This document shows positions 45,936-53,943 of a stretch of 64,000 nt of DNA, in pieces. A program made the position numbers and the translations under genes. The DNA is taken from NCBI RefSeq assembly GCF_900074915.1, contig NZ_LT222319.1, positions 3,753,001 to 3,817,000 on the forward strand, given 5' to 3'. Source of the stretch: Pseudomonas cerasi. Its GTDB lineage: Bacteria; Pseudomonadota; Gammaproteobacteria; Pseudomonadales; Pseudomonadaceae. The first letter of the stretch is position 1, and each line of letters opens with the position of its first letter. The notes under the pieces are model-generated. The model was given only the letters and a program-made list of their open reading frames with translations. It made no database searches and was not told the DNA's origin.

Positions 45936-46511
45936 GTCATGGCCTCCTTTTGGGTTTTCTGGTTTGTGGTCACCTATGCGAAACTCTTCGCCAGCCCGTG
46001 CGCTGTGCACAAGGCTGAGGTGATTCATTTTCATTGGGCCCAGGCTGACGTGATATGCGTCACCCTCTGGCGTCACACCATCTTGGAAGATGATCTCAGC
46101 GCCATAACCCATGGAGAGCTGTCGCTTGCCCGCTTCAAAGTCCGTGATGGCCTTGGCGTCCATGAGGACCAGCGGAACTTTCACTCGCTGACCGTCACGA
46201 ATGACCTCGCCGCCGGTGTTGCCGATAGCCACGTCCTTCCAGTTCTTTGAGTTGACGCCGTCGCCGCCAGGGTGATCGTTGGTCATGGGCCGGTAGGCGT
46301 AGGAGTTCATTGCGTCTGCGTGAAACACCGAGCTTTCTGGCCGGTACACCTTGACGATCGGAACATCTCGCAGCCCGTGGTCGTTATTGGGGTCAATCTC
46401 GGTCCCGAGATAGTCCTGAATACCCGTGCGGGCCACGTATGCCTCGGCCACAAGGTATCCGTCCGCTGTGCGCCGAACGCCAGAGACTGGTATTGAATCG
46501 GTGAAAATCAT
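45384..46511 (-). CDS. head maturation protease with scaffold region (DUF2213)
   Basis: The product has 375 residues. The N-terminal half is a DUF2213 protease-like domain (HADAMNSYAYRPMTNDHPGG; HLSLVHSARAG with His/Ser in the places expected for a capsid protease). The C-terminal half is a charged coiled coil (LKDGELAKKDAEIDDLKAKM), as in capsid scaffolds. It processes the head shell and guides its assembly. A nested start produces the scaffold alone (separate entry). Confidence 0.8.
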   Translation of the reverse strand: MIFTDSIPVSGVRRTADGYLVAEAYVARTGIQDYLGTEIDPNNDHGLRDVPIVKVYRPESSVFHADAMNSYAYRPMTNDHPGGDGVNSKNWKDVAIGNTGGEVIRDGQRVKVPLVLMDAKAITDFEAGKRQLSMGYGAEIIFQDGVTPEGDAYHVSLGPMKMNHLSLVHSARAGEEFRIGDHKPENPKGGHDMADLLRKLLVDGISIDVTEQGAQAIEKLAKQLNDAGSNTKTLTDAHATAIALKDGELAKKDAEIDDLKAKMLSDADIDKRVTARADLISKAKIIADADYTGKTDADIRKAVVIAKLGDAAVAGKSSDYVDARFEILVEDAAKQPGNDPFRQHMIQQDSKPNTNPAAAARAKMLEDLNSTQPAK

Positions 46512-46541
46512 TTTCTTCCCTTGGCTGGTGCCGCCCGGCTG

Positions 46542-46769
46542 CTAGAACGTGGACGGCTTGGCAACTGCTCGGGTAAGCGCCATAAGGCCGGTTTGCAAAT
46601 CAGTAGTGCCGATGTCAAGCCAGCGCTGGTTGAGGTCAGATCTCGAGCTCAGCCGGTCGACCAACCTGCCTAAAGCGACGCCGTGAGCCTTGATATCATT
46701 CATGAGCGCAGCATCTTCTTCGCTGAGCTGGCGGTATCCCGTGATTTTTGGTTGGGTAAAGGTTTCCAT
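46542..46769 (-). CDS. Acb2/Tad1-like anti-CBASS cyclic nucleotide sponge
   Basis: The product has 75 residues from ATG 46769, 1 nt after the portal stop (TGACATG), with GGAGG inside the portal's last codons. The sequence (YRQLSEEDAALMNDIKAHG, then RWLDIGTTDLQTGLMALTRAVAKP) follows the Acb2/Tad1 hairpin-domain pattern. The Tyr12 and Lys27 spacing equals that of the cGAMP-binding Tyr11 and Lys26 reported for PaMx33 Acb2. Acb2 hexamers bind cyclic di- and trinucleotides and so block CBASS signalling. Adjacent to a portal carrying an Acb1-like domain, it makes an anti-CBASS pair. Confidence 0.7.
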   Translation of the reverse strand: METFTQPKITGYRQLSEEDAALMNDIKAHGVALGRLVDRLSSRSDLNQRWLDIGTTDLQTGLMALTRAVAKPSTF

Positions 46770-46770
46770 G

Positions 46771-48600
46771 TCATGCCTCCTGAATAGTGGATTTCCAGTC
46801 GGTGTTGACCTCTTCGAATATCTCCGGGCCAAACTCGATGGCGCCCCGGTACGGCTCGACCATGCTCAGGTCAACGCTGCCGGGTTCGTAGGTTAAGGTG
46901 ATGTGCGGCTGATACTCCGGCCAGTCCCAAGAGGCGCCAGCCTCAACGATGGAGACGTGTCGCCAAGCCAGCTCGGAACTGTTGAACAGCAACACCACGG
47001 CGTCTTCGCCAAACTTGTCGATCAGCCTTGCGCCACCTGGTGCAATCTTGAGCTGGCCCTTGCCGTCGCCCGACCACGATTCGCCGACCTTCATCCAGTC
47101 AACCGGGTTGCGGCTGTAGGCGATGGTGACGTGCAGGTCTGCCCCGGGCAGCGTGGTTTCAAACCCCTGCGACTTGGCCCAGGCGATAATCTCGCCTGCG
47201 TTGGTGACCTTTCGCGAGACATACAACGTGCGAGGCGCTGCATCAGCAAGCGCCTTGCGATCCGGTAGCTGGTCAGCAGCGCCAAGATCGTCAACGCCGG
47301 GATCGCCTTCGGCCTCTTCGTCCAGCTCATCGCCGAACTGCTCAATGGCTGCTTCGAGGCCGGGCATGATGCTCAGCTCGACCAGCAGGTTCACTGAGGC
47401 CTTGGAAAGGGCATCAGGCGGGAACAGGCCGGAATCCTTCAGCGACTTGATGGTGTCTGCCGTGGTCTTGCCAATGTCGGCTTTGTCCTTGGCCGTGGCC
47501 TGCCAAAGCGGCGACCAGCCGTAATGAACTTCCTTTGGCCTGCTGCCCAGCGCGGAAAGAATCAGGCACTCGTCCAGCACGCTCATTGCTGGCTTGATCT
47601 CCAGCTTCTGGCGTGACGCGACGTTGTCGTAGTAGTTGCGGGTGTTCTCTTCGCCGTTAGAGTTCAGACCGCCGGAGGACTGCCCGAACATGCGCGTGCC
47701 GGGGATATCGAAGGCACCGCAGACGCCCTGCTCGGTTTTGGCGATCACATCGGGCAACGTGCCGAAACTGGCCGACTTGGACGAGTGAGTTTCTGTGCCG
47801 TCGAGGATCAGCGTGCCGTTGATGCCCTTGGCGGTCGCTGCCAGCCTCAAACGCTCCAGCAGGTTCCTCTCGTAATTCTTGTCTTGCAGGCTGCTCATCA
47901 GATTGGGAATGTTGATGACGTCGATCTTCGCCTCGTAGACCAGGCTCACAACGTTGGCCACCGTCTCGTCGTAGTGCTTGACAGCTGGCATGGCAGACAG
48001 CAGCACCGAGTCGCCCCAGCCGAAGGCCGTGCCCATAGCCAGTTCCGGATCGGGATGACGCACGCCGATAAAGATCACCAATCGCGACGGGTGAATCTCG
48101 ACGTTAGAGCCGGGAAGCCGGTAAGCCTTGGGCCAGCCGAATCGGTCGCTTTGCGGGTCCTGCTCGATCTCAGTGGCAGCCAGCTGGCGTCGAGTCATCA
48201 CAGTCAGGTACTTGATTCCACCCTTGCCCAGGCGATCGGGGCTCAGCGCGGACGACGTATCACGCTCACCGGTGCCGATGAACACAGCAGCACCACCGAA
48301 CAGACGAGCCTTCAATAGAGCCTCAAGAATCTTGCCCTGTACGTTCAGCCGGGCCTCTTCGGCCTCTATCATCTCGATCTGGTCCTTGGATGCCTGCCAG
48401 TTGCGCCAGTTGCGACAGGCATCAACAGCGGGGATCGTGACGCCCTTCTGGGCGGTCCACGAACTGCGGAAGGCATTCAGCAGTTGCTGGTCGTCCAGTT
48501 CATTGGTGACATATTGCGAGTGGGAAGCTTTGTCGCGCGCGGTACCCAGTCCAGCGACGAGGTTCTGCAGGCTGTCCTTTAGGTAGCTTATTGCGCTCAT
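46771..48600 (-). CDS. portal protein (DUF1073) with C-terminal Acb1-like 2H phosphodiesterase domain
   Basis: The product has 609 residues. Residues 1 to about 430 are a DUF1073 portal (NAFRSSWTAQKGVTIPA, then FDIPGTRMFGQSSGGLNSNGE). After an acidic linker (DEEAEGDPGVDD) comes a separate domain (about 470-609) with two 2H motifs, LHVTIAY and PHITLTY, a Tyr about 30 residues before the first His (RTLYVSRK) and a conserved Trp in VDWMKVG. These match the residues described for Acb1 (Tyr12, His44, Trp74, His113 of the T4 protein), which cleaves cyclic oligonucleotide signals of CBASS. Whether the fused domain is active on the capsid or after release is unknown. Confidence 0.85.
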   Translation of the reverse strand: MSAISYLKDSLQNLVAGLGTARDKASHSQYVTNELDDQQLLNAFRSSWTAQKGVTIPAVDACRNWRNWQASKDQIEMIEAEEARLNVQGKILEALLKARLFGGAAVFIGTGERDTSSALSPDRLGKGGIKYLTVMTRRQLAATEIEQDPQSDRFGWPKAYRLPGSNVEIHPSRLVIFIGVRHPDPELAMGTAFGWGDSVLLSAMPAVKHYDETVANVVSLVYEAKIDVINIPNLMSSLQDKNYERNLLERLRLAATAKGINGTLILDGTETHSSKSASFGTLPDVIAKTEQGVCGAFDIPGTRMFGQSSGGLNSNGEENTRNYYDNVASRQKLEIKPAMSVLDECLILSALGSRPKEVHYGWSPLWQATAKDKADIGKTTADTIKSLKDSGLFPPDALSKASVNLLVELSIMPGLEAAIEQFGDELDEEAEGDPGVDDLGAADQLPDRKALADAAPRTLYVSRKVTNAGEIIAWAKSQGFETTLPGADLHVTIAYSRNPVDWMKVGESWSGDGKGQLKIAPGGARLIDKFGEDAVVLLFNSSELAWRHVSIVEAGASWDWPEYQPHITLTYEPGSVDLSMVEPYRGAIEFGPEIFEEVNTDWKSTIQEA

Positions 48601-49877
48601 GAGTTGCTCACGTTTGCGAGTGTGTAGCCGCCCGCAATCGGGAAGCGCTGAACAATGAAGTAACCCAGTGCGTCGATAGGGTCTTCAGCGCCGTCTTTGT
48701 TGGGTTGACCTTTGTCGTCATAGGCCTGCTGCTCAAGCACCTGAGTGGTGACCGGGCAGTTGTCGGTGTTGATCCGGTAGCGGCGCTGGCCCTCGCCATT
48801 CAGGAGCACGGCGTTCACAGCCAGCACCCGGTCGCGCACCTCAGGATTGGATGGGTTGACCATCACCATGAAGCCCGCAGCGCGGAGCAAGCTGTGATCT
48901 GACTCGCTGCCGTTGACGGACTTCCGGTTCTTGCCGCTGGCGTCCGGATAGACCGTGATGCTGTGCCCCGGGAAGCGGCGTTTAAGTTCCTTGATCATGG
49001 CCGGCGTATCGAATATCGATGTCGCCTCCTCAAGCAGACGAGGCAGGCCGTCACGGATGACGTGGATCGTTGCCGCCATCCGGTTGATGTTGAAGTCCAT
49101 GCCAACGTGCAACTGCTCGCCTGGGCGAATCCTTTCATCCGTGTGGCAAAGGCGCCTGTCGAAGTTCGGGTACACGCTGCCGGACGTCAGGTTGACGAAT
49201 AGGCCGTCGATGTAGGCGTCTACCAAATTGGCCGGGTAGGACTTGCGCAGCGACGGGATGTAATCCTTCGGCAGATTCTTGGCGTTCTGCCGCGTGGACG
49301 CGTGCACGATGCCGTAGAACTGGCGTTGCGTAGGATCTGCTGCCAGCTCCTTGACGAACTTGCGGTATACCCAGTTGAAGCCCTCGGGCGTCGTGGTCAC
49401 GTCGATGGTGTTCATGTCGCGGCCAGGCCAAACCGTGGACATCCGCGCAATGATCTTCTTCCAGGCGCTATCGGCCTTCTTGATCGGCATACAGTCGATC
49501 TCGTCGACCAGCGCGTGCGCGATGTTGAAGCCAACGATACGGTGCGGGTGCTCCATGCTTTTGCAGATGATCGTCGAGAGGCATCTGCCCTTCTTGTCCC
49601 TCAAATAGACGCGTTTGTTGCTTGCCACGATGTCAGCGAACAGGCCGAACGCCTCGGCAACCCCCGGCAGGGTGTCGTAGAAGATGTCAGTGATCTGCGG
49701 ATAGGTAGGAGCAAAGTAGCCCTGCGGTATGCCAGGGAACTCCAGCGCGTTGATGCACATCCGCACGCAGCCCACGAAAGTCTTGCCGCTGCGGTAGCCT
49801 CCGACGAAGGCCATGAACTTGTTGTGGCTTTTGATGAACTCGAATTGAGGCTTATTCAGCATCAGGATCGGTTGCAT
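48597..49877 (-). CDS. terminase large subunit
   Basis: The product has 426 residues. Walker A is GGYRSGKT (about 26-33), Walker B with catalytic Glu is HALVDEID (about 121), and the nuclease domain starts near GMDFN (about 261) with a later Asp pair. It packages DNA into the portal; it overlaps the portal gene by 4 bp and the small subunit by 26 bp. Confidence 0.93.
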   Translation of the reverse strand: MQPILMLNKPQFEFIKSHNKFMAFVGGYRSGKTFVGCVRMCINALEFPGIPQGYFAPTYPQITDIFYDTLPGVAEAFGLFADIVASNKRVYLRDKKGRCLSTIICKSMEHPHRIVGFNIAHALVDEIDCMPIKKADSAWKKIIARMSTVWPGRDMNTIDVTTTPEGFNWVYRKFVKELAADPTQRQFYGIVHASTRQNAKNLPKDYIPSLRKSYPANLVDAYIDGLFVNLTSGSVYPNFDRRLCHTDERIRPGEQLHVGMDFNINRMAATIHVIRDGLPRLLEEATSIFDTPAMIKELKRRFPGHSITVYPDASGKNRKSVNGSESDHSLLRAAGFMVMVNPSNPEVRDRVLAVNAVLLNGEGQRRYRINTDNCPVTTQVLEQQAYDDKGQPNKDGAEDPIDALGYFIVQRFPIAGGYTLANVSNS

Positions 49878-50373
49878 CTTCCACCCCGATGATTACTTTC
49901 TTTGGCTCGGGCAGACCCTGGTCAGGGTCTTCCAGTTCTCGCTGAAGCTTTTGAATGTTCAGGCGCTTGATTTCATCGTCTAACGATTTGTCTGGCTCTA
50001 CCCGGCGATTGACGTAAGCGTCTCCGACCTCTTTCGCTGCCTGTTCAAGAATCTGCATGGCCAGGCTTATGTTCTTCATGCCCTCGGCCCGCTCAACGAA
50101 TCGGTTCATAGCTCGCAGTCGGTAGGCGCGGTTAGCGATCGGTATTTCAGTTGTCTCTTCGCGGAATCGCTTGCGGGCGGTATGGAACAGTTCGGCCCAC
50201 TTCTTGCCCAGACGCTGTCCCGCGAACTTCGTGGGATCATGTGATTCGCACTGCTGGCGGGTGATTTCGATTCCGAACTCGATCTTGACCGCTGCAACTA
50301 CCTGGGATGGCGTATCAAAGCAGGCCAGAGCCTGAACGATGAAGGCTTTGACCTCGCTTCGTAGTACCGCCAT
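49852..50373 (-). CDS. terminase small subunit (DUF2280)
   Basis: The product has 173 residues starting MAVLRSEV. The N-terminal helix-turn-helix (FIVQALACFDTPSQVVAAVKIEFGIEITRQQCESHDP) and later helices are those of DUF2280 small terminases, which pick the packaging site. It lies just before the large subunit. Confidence 0.8.
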   Translation of the reverse strand: MAVLRSEVKAFIVQALACFDTPSQVVAAVKIEFGIEITRQQCESHDPTKFAGQRLGKKWAELFHTARKRFREETTEIPIANRAYRLRAMNRFVERAEGMKNISLAMQILEQAAKEVGDAYVNRRVEPDKSLDDEIKRLNIQKLQRELEDPDQGLPEPKKVIIGVEDATDPDAE

Positions 50374-50405
50374 ATGGTTTCCATCCGTCATAACCTGTCA
50401 TGGAG

Positions 50406-51029
50406 TCAGGCCGACTTGAGCAGACAGGTTCCGCAGGCCCTCGAAATATTCAATTTACCTACCTCAGCAGGCTTGTTTGCAGCGTCGACCAGTCGCTGAA
50501 CGTCTGGGCTTGCCCCATAGCGACGGACCACACCGACGAACTCTTCGACGTCGTGGCCGCGCATCTCAAGCTTCGGTAATCCGTCTTGCGTGAACTTGGG
50601 CGCGCCGTACTGATCGGTTGCCTGGGCGATGTGGTACAGCTCATGCTCAACCAGTGCGCAGAAATCAGCGTCGCTGCACTGTGAGCAGTAATCGGCGGCC
50701 AGGGTGATGATGTAGCTCGGCACGAAGCCGAACCAGTCACGCATCTGCTGTTCCATCCGAGCCTTCTGCCAACCCCCGGCACGGAACGCTACCTGTTCGG
50801 CCTGGCCCAGCACTGTGCGACCCTGCTTCGTGAATGCAGACGAGGCCCACATGATGCAAATGTCAGCATCAATCAGATGGGCATGGTCTTCGTTGTGGAT
50901 GCTGCCGGTGTTGGCAACGATCTCGGTTTGGACCCACTCCAGCACATCAGGCGCGGGAGTGAGGCGTATGCCGGAGTTGGACATATCCGAGACAACGACT
51001 AATGTTGCTGCAGGATATGGCCTTTCCAT
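50406..51029 (-). CDS. putative phage metallopeptidase
   Basis: The product has 207 residues; ATG 51029 has AGAGG 6 nt upstream. The zinc motif HELYH lies in CALVEHELYHIAQ (about residue 128), with a C-S-Q-C pair just before. It is a family often found next to the small terminase in Pseudomonas and Burkholderia phages. Substrate unknown; an anti-restriction or head-related role has been suggested only by position. Confidence 0.75.
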   Translation of the reverse strand: MERPYPAATLVVVSDMSNSGIRLTPAPDVLEWVQTEIVANTGSIHNEDHAHLIDADICIMWASSAFTKQGRTVLGQAEQVAFRAGGWQKARMEQQMRDWFGFVPSYIITLAADYCSQCSDADFCALVEHELYHIAQATDQYGAPKFTQDGLPKLEMRGHDVEEFVGVVRRYGASPDVQRLVDAANKPAEVGKLNISRACGTCLLKSA

Positions 51030-51108
51030 GCTAAACCTCTTAACACTTGTAGCCCCCGCTTGTCAGCGCAAGCGAAGGCTTAAATTAATCTTGCAGAGGA
51101 AACGCGAA

Positions 51109-51294
51109 ATGACTAAGAAATTCTTCGTTGAGAAACGCCCTAAAAAATCAAATCACCAAGGCAATGAATTGGACTACGTTCCAATTGAATCCAAAGAGTT
51201 TCATGTGGTTACAGAGGAAAATGGCAAATCACTCGCAAAGCATCAAACATCGAAAGAGGCGCAAGACGATTGCGATGAACGAAATCGAGAATGA
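51109..51294 (+). CDS. small plus-strand protein (DUF2188-like pattern)
   Basis: The product has 61 residues, with AGAGGA 8 nt before ATG 51109. It is charged, with EFHVVTEENGKSLAKHQTSKEAQ resembling the beta hairpin of small DUF2188-type proteins. It runs against the surrounding late genes and has a possible promoter (TTGTCA at 51060 and an AT-rich box near 51080-51089). It is a moron candidate. Confidence 0.55.
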   Translation: MTKKFFVEKRPKKSNHQGNELDYVPIESKEFHVVTEENGKSLAKHQTSKEAQDDCDERNRE

Positions 51295-51320
51295 AACGAT
51301 TTCCCGCCCCTCCCGCATAC

Positions 51321-51572
51321 TCAGTCGTCAGTATCTAGCAGCACGTCAATCAGTTTCTGCTCACCCAGGCGCATAGCCCCCAAGCATTGCAGGTCGTCAC
51401 ACTTCGGGCCGAGACCGAATACTGTCACTTCCCCCTTCGGTCCGATCAGCGTCAATGCGCCTACCGTGCACTCTGGATGCTCACCCGCATCGAGGTCGTC
51501 AGCAATCTTGCGCAGGGTTTTCGCAGCATCACGCCACCCCTCACGCTTGATCTCTATGATTTTCATGCTCAT
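51321..51572 (-). CDS. hypothetical 83-residue protein
   Basis: The product has 83 residues, starting MSMKIIEIKREGWRDAAKTLRKIADDLDAGEHPEC. No family is recognised. It lies between lysis-position membrane genes and the metallopeptidase. Confidence 0.55.
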   Translation of the reverse strand: MSMKIIEIKREGWRDAAKTLRKIADDLDAGEHPECTVGALTLIGPKGEVTVFGLGPKCDDLQCLGAMRLGEQKLIDVLLDTDD

Positions 51573-51595
51573 GCGCTACTCCACTGTGTGGCGCG

Positions 51596-51934
51596 TTACG
51601 GCGTCTGCCGCTCTACCGCCTCGTTGACCTTGTCGGCGGCCTTACTGGCAACCTCTGCCGCTTCGGTAGCCTTGCCGGCGGCACCTTCAACCTTCACAGC
51701 TGCTTCGGTGGCGGACTTGGCCAGCTTGTTCAGACGCATATCACGCTGAATGGTGGCTTCGTCGTAACCCCGGCGAACTTCGGCGACCTGGGCGGTGTAC
51801 CAACTGGACAGACGCCACTCGGCGACCTGAAAGCCCAGCATTGCGCCACCGGCCAGCAGCACGACTGCGATCAGCCAAACCTCGACTCGTCTCCACCAGT
51901 GGCGGGCCATGAAATTGATTGCGCATTTTTCCAT
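51596..51934 (-). CDS. small membrane protein (spanin- or holin-like)
   Basis: The product has 112 residues. One transmembrane helix (WLIAVVLLAGGAMLGFQVAEW, about 17-38) is followed by an Ala/Lys/Glu coiled coil. The start overlaps the stop of the preceding coiled-coil membrane gene (TGATG). Its role is unclear; it could be a second i-spanin-like or holin-related protein. Confidence 0.55.
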   Translation of the reverse strand: MEKCAINFMARHWWRRVEVWLIAVVLLAGGAMLGFQVAEWRLSSWYTAQVAEVRRGYDEATIQRDMRLNKLAKSATEAAVKVEGAAGKATEAAEVASKAADKVNEAVERQTP

Positions 51935-52305
51935 CAGCTGTTTCCTCCGAGTTGAGTGCGCAGACGGGAGATCTCCGAGCTCTGCGATGTCACTTTGTCG
52001 GTGAGCTGCGCGACCTGGCTGGTGAGGGCATCAATTCGCCCTTCCATCCTGCCGACAGCAGCGGCGAGTTCGTTGCGTTCTTTGGCGAACTGATCGGCAC
52101 GGGCCTCGGCCTCTTTCCGTGCAATGCGTTCAGAGTCGAGCAGTTCGTTCAGCCTGCGGACGGTGCCGATATCGGCGTTGTCCATTGCACGGTCGGTCGC
52201 GTCCCTGGAGAGGAATTTCCTCAACCACAGGAAGCCACCCAGCAGGATTGTGCCCGTACCGCCCAGCCAGGTAGCTGTGCCTGGGCCGAGGTCGGTTGGG
52301 TCCAT
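51934..52305 (-). CDS. membrane coiled-coil protein (holin-region, DUF2730-like)
   Basis: The product has 123 residues. ATG 52305 has GGAG 5 nt upstream. One hydrophobic helix (LGGTGTILLGGFLWL, about 14-28) is followed by a long heptad coil (RIDALTSQVAQLTDKVTSQSSEISRL). The pattern is like DUF2730 proteins of Mu-like phages. It is the first gene after the Q-position terminator, a normal place for lysis genes. Confidence 0.5.
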   Translation of the reverse strand: MDPTDLGPGTATWLGGTGTILLGGFLWLRKFLSRDATDRAMDNADIGTVRRLNELLDSERIARKEAEARADQFAKERNELAAAVGRMEGRIDALTSQVAQLTDKVTSQSSEISRLRTQLGGNS

Positions 52306-52422
52306 CTTTACTCCGGAATAAAAAGGGCCGTCAGGGCGGCCAATGAGGAACAAGGTACGAATGAGGCCCTCGCTGAACTTGGCGATCAGCGTTTCCAAGG
52401 GGTTGGGGTAAATCGCAGGCAC

Positions 52423-52454
52423 AAAAAAAGCCCGACGGTTAAGCCGGGCTTTTG
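52423..52454. terminator. bidirectional-looking terminator at the start of late genes
   Basis: The inverted repeat AAAAAGCCCG...CGGGCTTTT has A-runs and T-runs on both sides; on the minus strand it ends in TTTTTTT. It stops transcripts leaving the replication/Q region before the late genes, as expected just before a Q-dependent late promoter region. Confidence 0.75.
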
Positions 52455-52528
52455 TGGTCAATCCCCTATGCACGCAGGAATGACAGGATGGGGTGGATAA
52501 TGGCTCACTGGCTCAGTCGCCGTCAAAC

Positions 52529-53068
52529 TCAATCTGCAATCAAAATGCCTTCAGCCTCCAAAATGTGCTGAGCTTCGGTCAGGGCGACGTCTACCGCGCT
52601 TTCGAGCCCCTTGCGAATGTCACGTCTCCAACGCTCCTGCGTTTTGATGGGATGCGGGTCGTCGCTCCAGTTGTCCATCTCGTACCAGGCGGCTGGAAGA
52701 ACATTTGTACTGCGCTTGCCATCAACGCCAGGCAGCTTTGGCATGGCCCAGGTGACGATGGCGCAATGACGAAACCGCTCTGGCGCCGGAGACCGGTACT
52801 GCTTGGTGATTTCGGTGATCGCCGCGTGCTTGCGATCTGTGTGCGTGGAGAACTTCGCCACTAGCGCGCGCCAGTGCTCTGGGCTCAGCGCCTTGTGCAG
52901 GCGGCCGAAAACCCAGCAGTCGGTCAGGAACGCATCCTCATTGCCGACGATCTCACCCTTCTGCTTTGCGCATTGAACCTTCTGCTCAAAGTCGCAGCCG
53001 CCGGCTGAGTTGATGGTTTCCGCAGCAAGCGCCCGGACCACTGCCGCTACAACGTTCCGATACATCAT
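52529..53068 (-). CDS. unknown protein in the late-antiterminator (Q) position
   Basis: The product has 179 residues; GGAG lies 7 nt before ATG 53068. No family is recognised for certain. It is the last gene before the late-gene terminator and has a DNA-binding-like C-terminal helical region (RRDIRKGLESAVDVALTEAQ). By position it may replace lambda Q, the antiterminator for late genes. Confidence 0.5.
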   Translation of the reverse strand: MMYRNVVAAVVRALAAETINSAGGCDFEQKVQCAKQKGEIVGNEDAFLTDCWVFGRLHKALSPEHWRALVAKFSTHTDRKHAAITEITKQYRSPAPERFRHCAIVTWAMPKLPGVDGKRSTNVLPAAWYEMDNWSDDPHPIKTQERWRRDIRKGLESAVDVALTEAQHILEAEGILIAD

Positions 53069-53196
53069 GCCGCTTCTCCCGTCTTCAATTCTCTGTTCAG
53101 TGACGGGCACTTGCCCGTGATTTGCTTGATTTCTTCCGCCGTGCTTTTGCGCGCCTCGCTTGGGCCGCCGATCTGAGTCACTGTGGCGATGCTCAT
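53065..53196 (-). CDS. 43-residue Nin-region protein
   Basis: The open frame ATG 53196 to TGA 53065 overlaps the following start (GCATGATG). It encodes SIATVTQIGGPSEARKST and a short C-terminal part. The overlap supports translation. Function unknown. Confidence 0.5.
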   Translation of the reverse strand: MSIATVTQIGGPSEARKSTAEEIKQITGKCPSLNRELKTGEAA

Positions 53197-53230
53197 GACG
53201 GCAACCCCTTGTGGCACGCTAAAAGTGTCA

Positions 53231-53503
53231 TCAAGCACAAAGACCTCGAAGGCGAGGCAGGCAATGATCCAGTGCGCTATGCCCCGCTGCCCCCCACATA
53301 ATCGCGTCAGTCATTTCAGCGATGACATGCGTGAACGCTACAACCGGTTCGCTGGCCTCGTCGAAGTGGAACGGGTGTACGGCGCGCTTGAAACCGAGCA
53401 TCGCCTGGGGCTCTCCTGGCTGTTCAAGATTGGCTTCGACACACAGCAGCACCCAACCGTCGGCGAGTTTGTGCGTGGTCCAGATCAGTTTGGGCGTGGT
53501 CAT
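53231..53503 (-). CDS. hypothetical 90-residue Nin-region protein
   Basis: The product has 90 residues; its start overlaps the rusA stop (ATGA). The opening KLIWTTHKLADGWVLLCVEAN is beta-like. No family is recognised. Confidence 0.5.
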   Translation of the reverse strand: MTTPKLIWTTHKLADGWVLLCVEANLEQPGEPQAMLGFKRAVHPFHFDEASEPVVAFTHVIAEMTDAIMWGAAGHSALDHCLPRLRGLCA

Positions 53504-53943
53504 GATGGCAATGCCTCGAGGGGGACAACACGCACGTACACGCCGGGCGTGGAGCTGAAACGCTTGCTCAGGGAGACGTTAACGACCTGCACGTCATCCC
53601 TGAATACGATGCCGTTGATACCGTCACAGATGGCTTTCAGGACGTTGTCGGCGTCTGGTTTCTTAGTGGGCATGACCTGGCCTGCCAGTGCCTGGGCGGT
53701 TTTCTTCTTCGACCATGACGCGGCGATGGGAACCATGATGCGCAGTTCCATCAGGACAGGGCCTGCCAGCAGCTCGCGTTCGGCCATGACCTCGTGCGCA
53801 GCGATGGCGATGCGGGATTCGTAGTCTGCGGTCTTGGTCGGCGTGAACGCACGCGCATGGCCGTTGACGGTGGTCATGCGTGGCCTACCCTTGCCGATTG
53901 GCTCACCGGGAACGAGGAACGTGACGGGCTTGTGGTCAGACAT
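53500..53943 (-). CDS. rusA: RusA-like Holliday junction resolvase
   Basis: The product has 147 residues starting MSDHKPVTF (ATG 53943). The motifs PIGKGRPRM and KPDADNVLKAICDGING with the acidic DxDN active-site residues, followed by RDDVQV, are diagnostic of RusA. It resolves branched DNA during phage recombination and packaging. It overlaps the P-like gene by 8 bp. Confidence 0.9.
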   Translation of the reverse strand: MSDHKPVTFLVPGEPIGKGRPRMTTVNGHARAFTPTKTADYESRIAIAAHEVMAERELLAGPVLMELRIMVPIAASWSKKKTAQALAGQVMPTKKPDADNVLKAICDGINGIVFRDDVQVVNVSLSKRFSSTPGVYVRVVPLEALPS

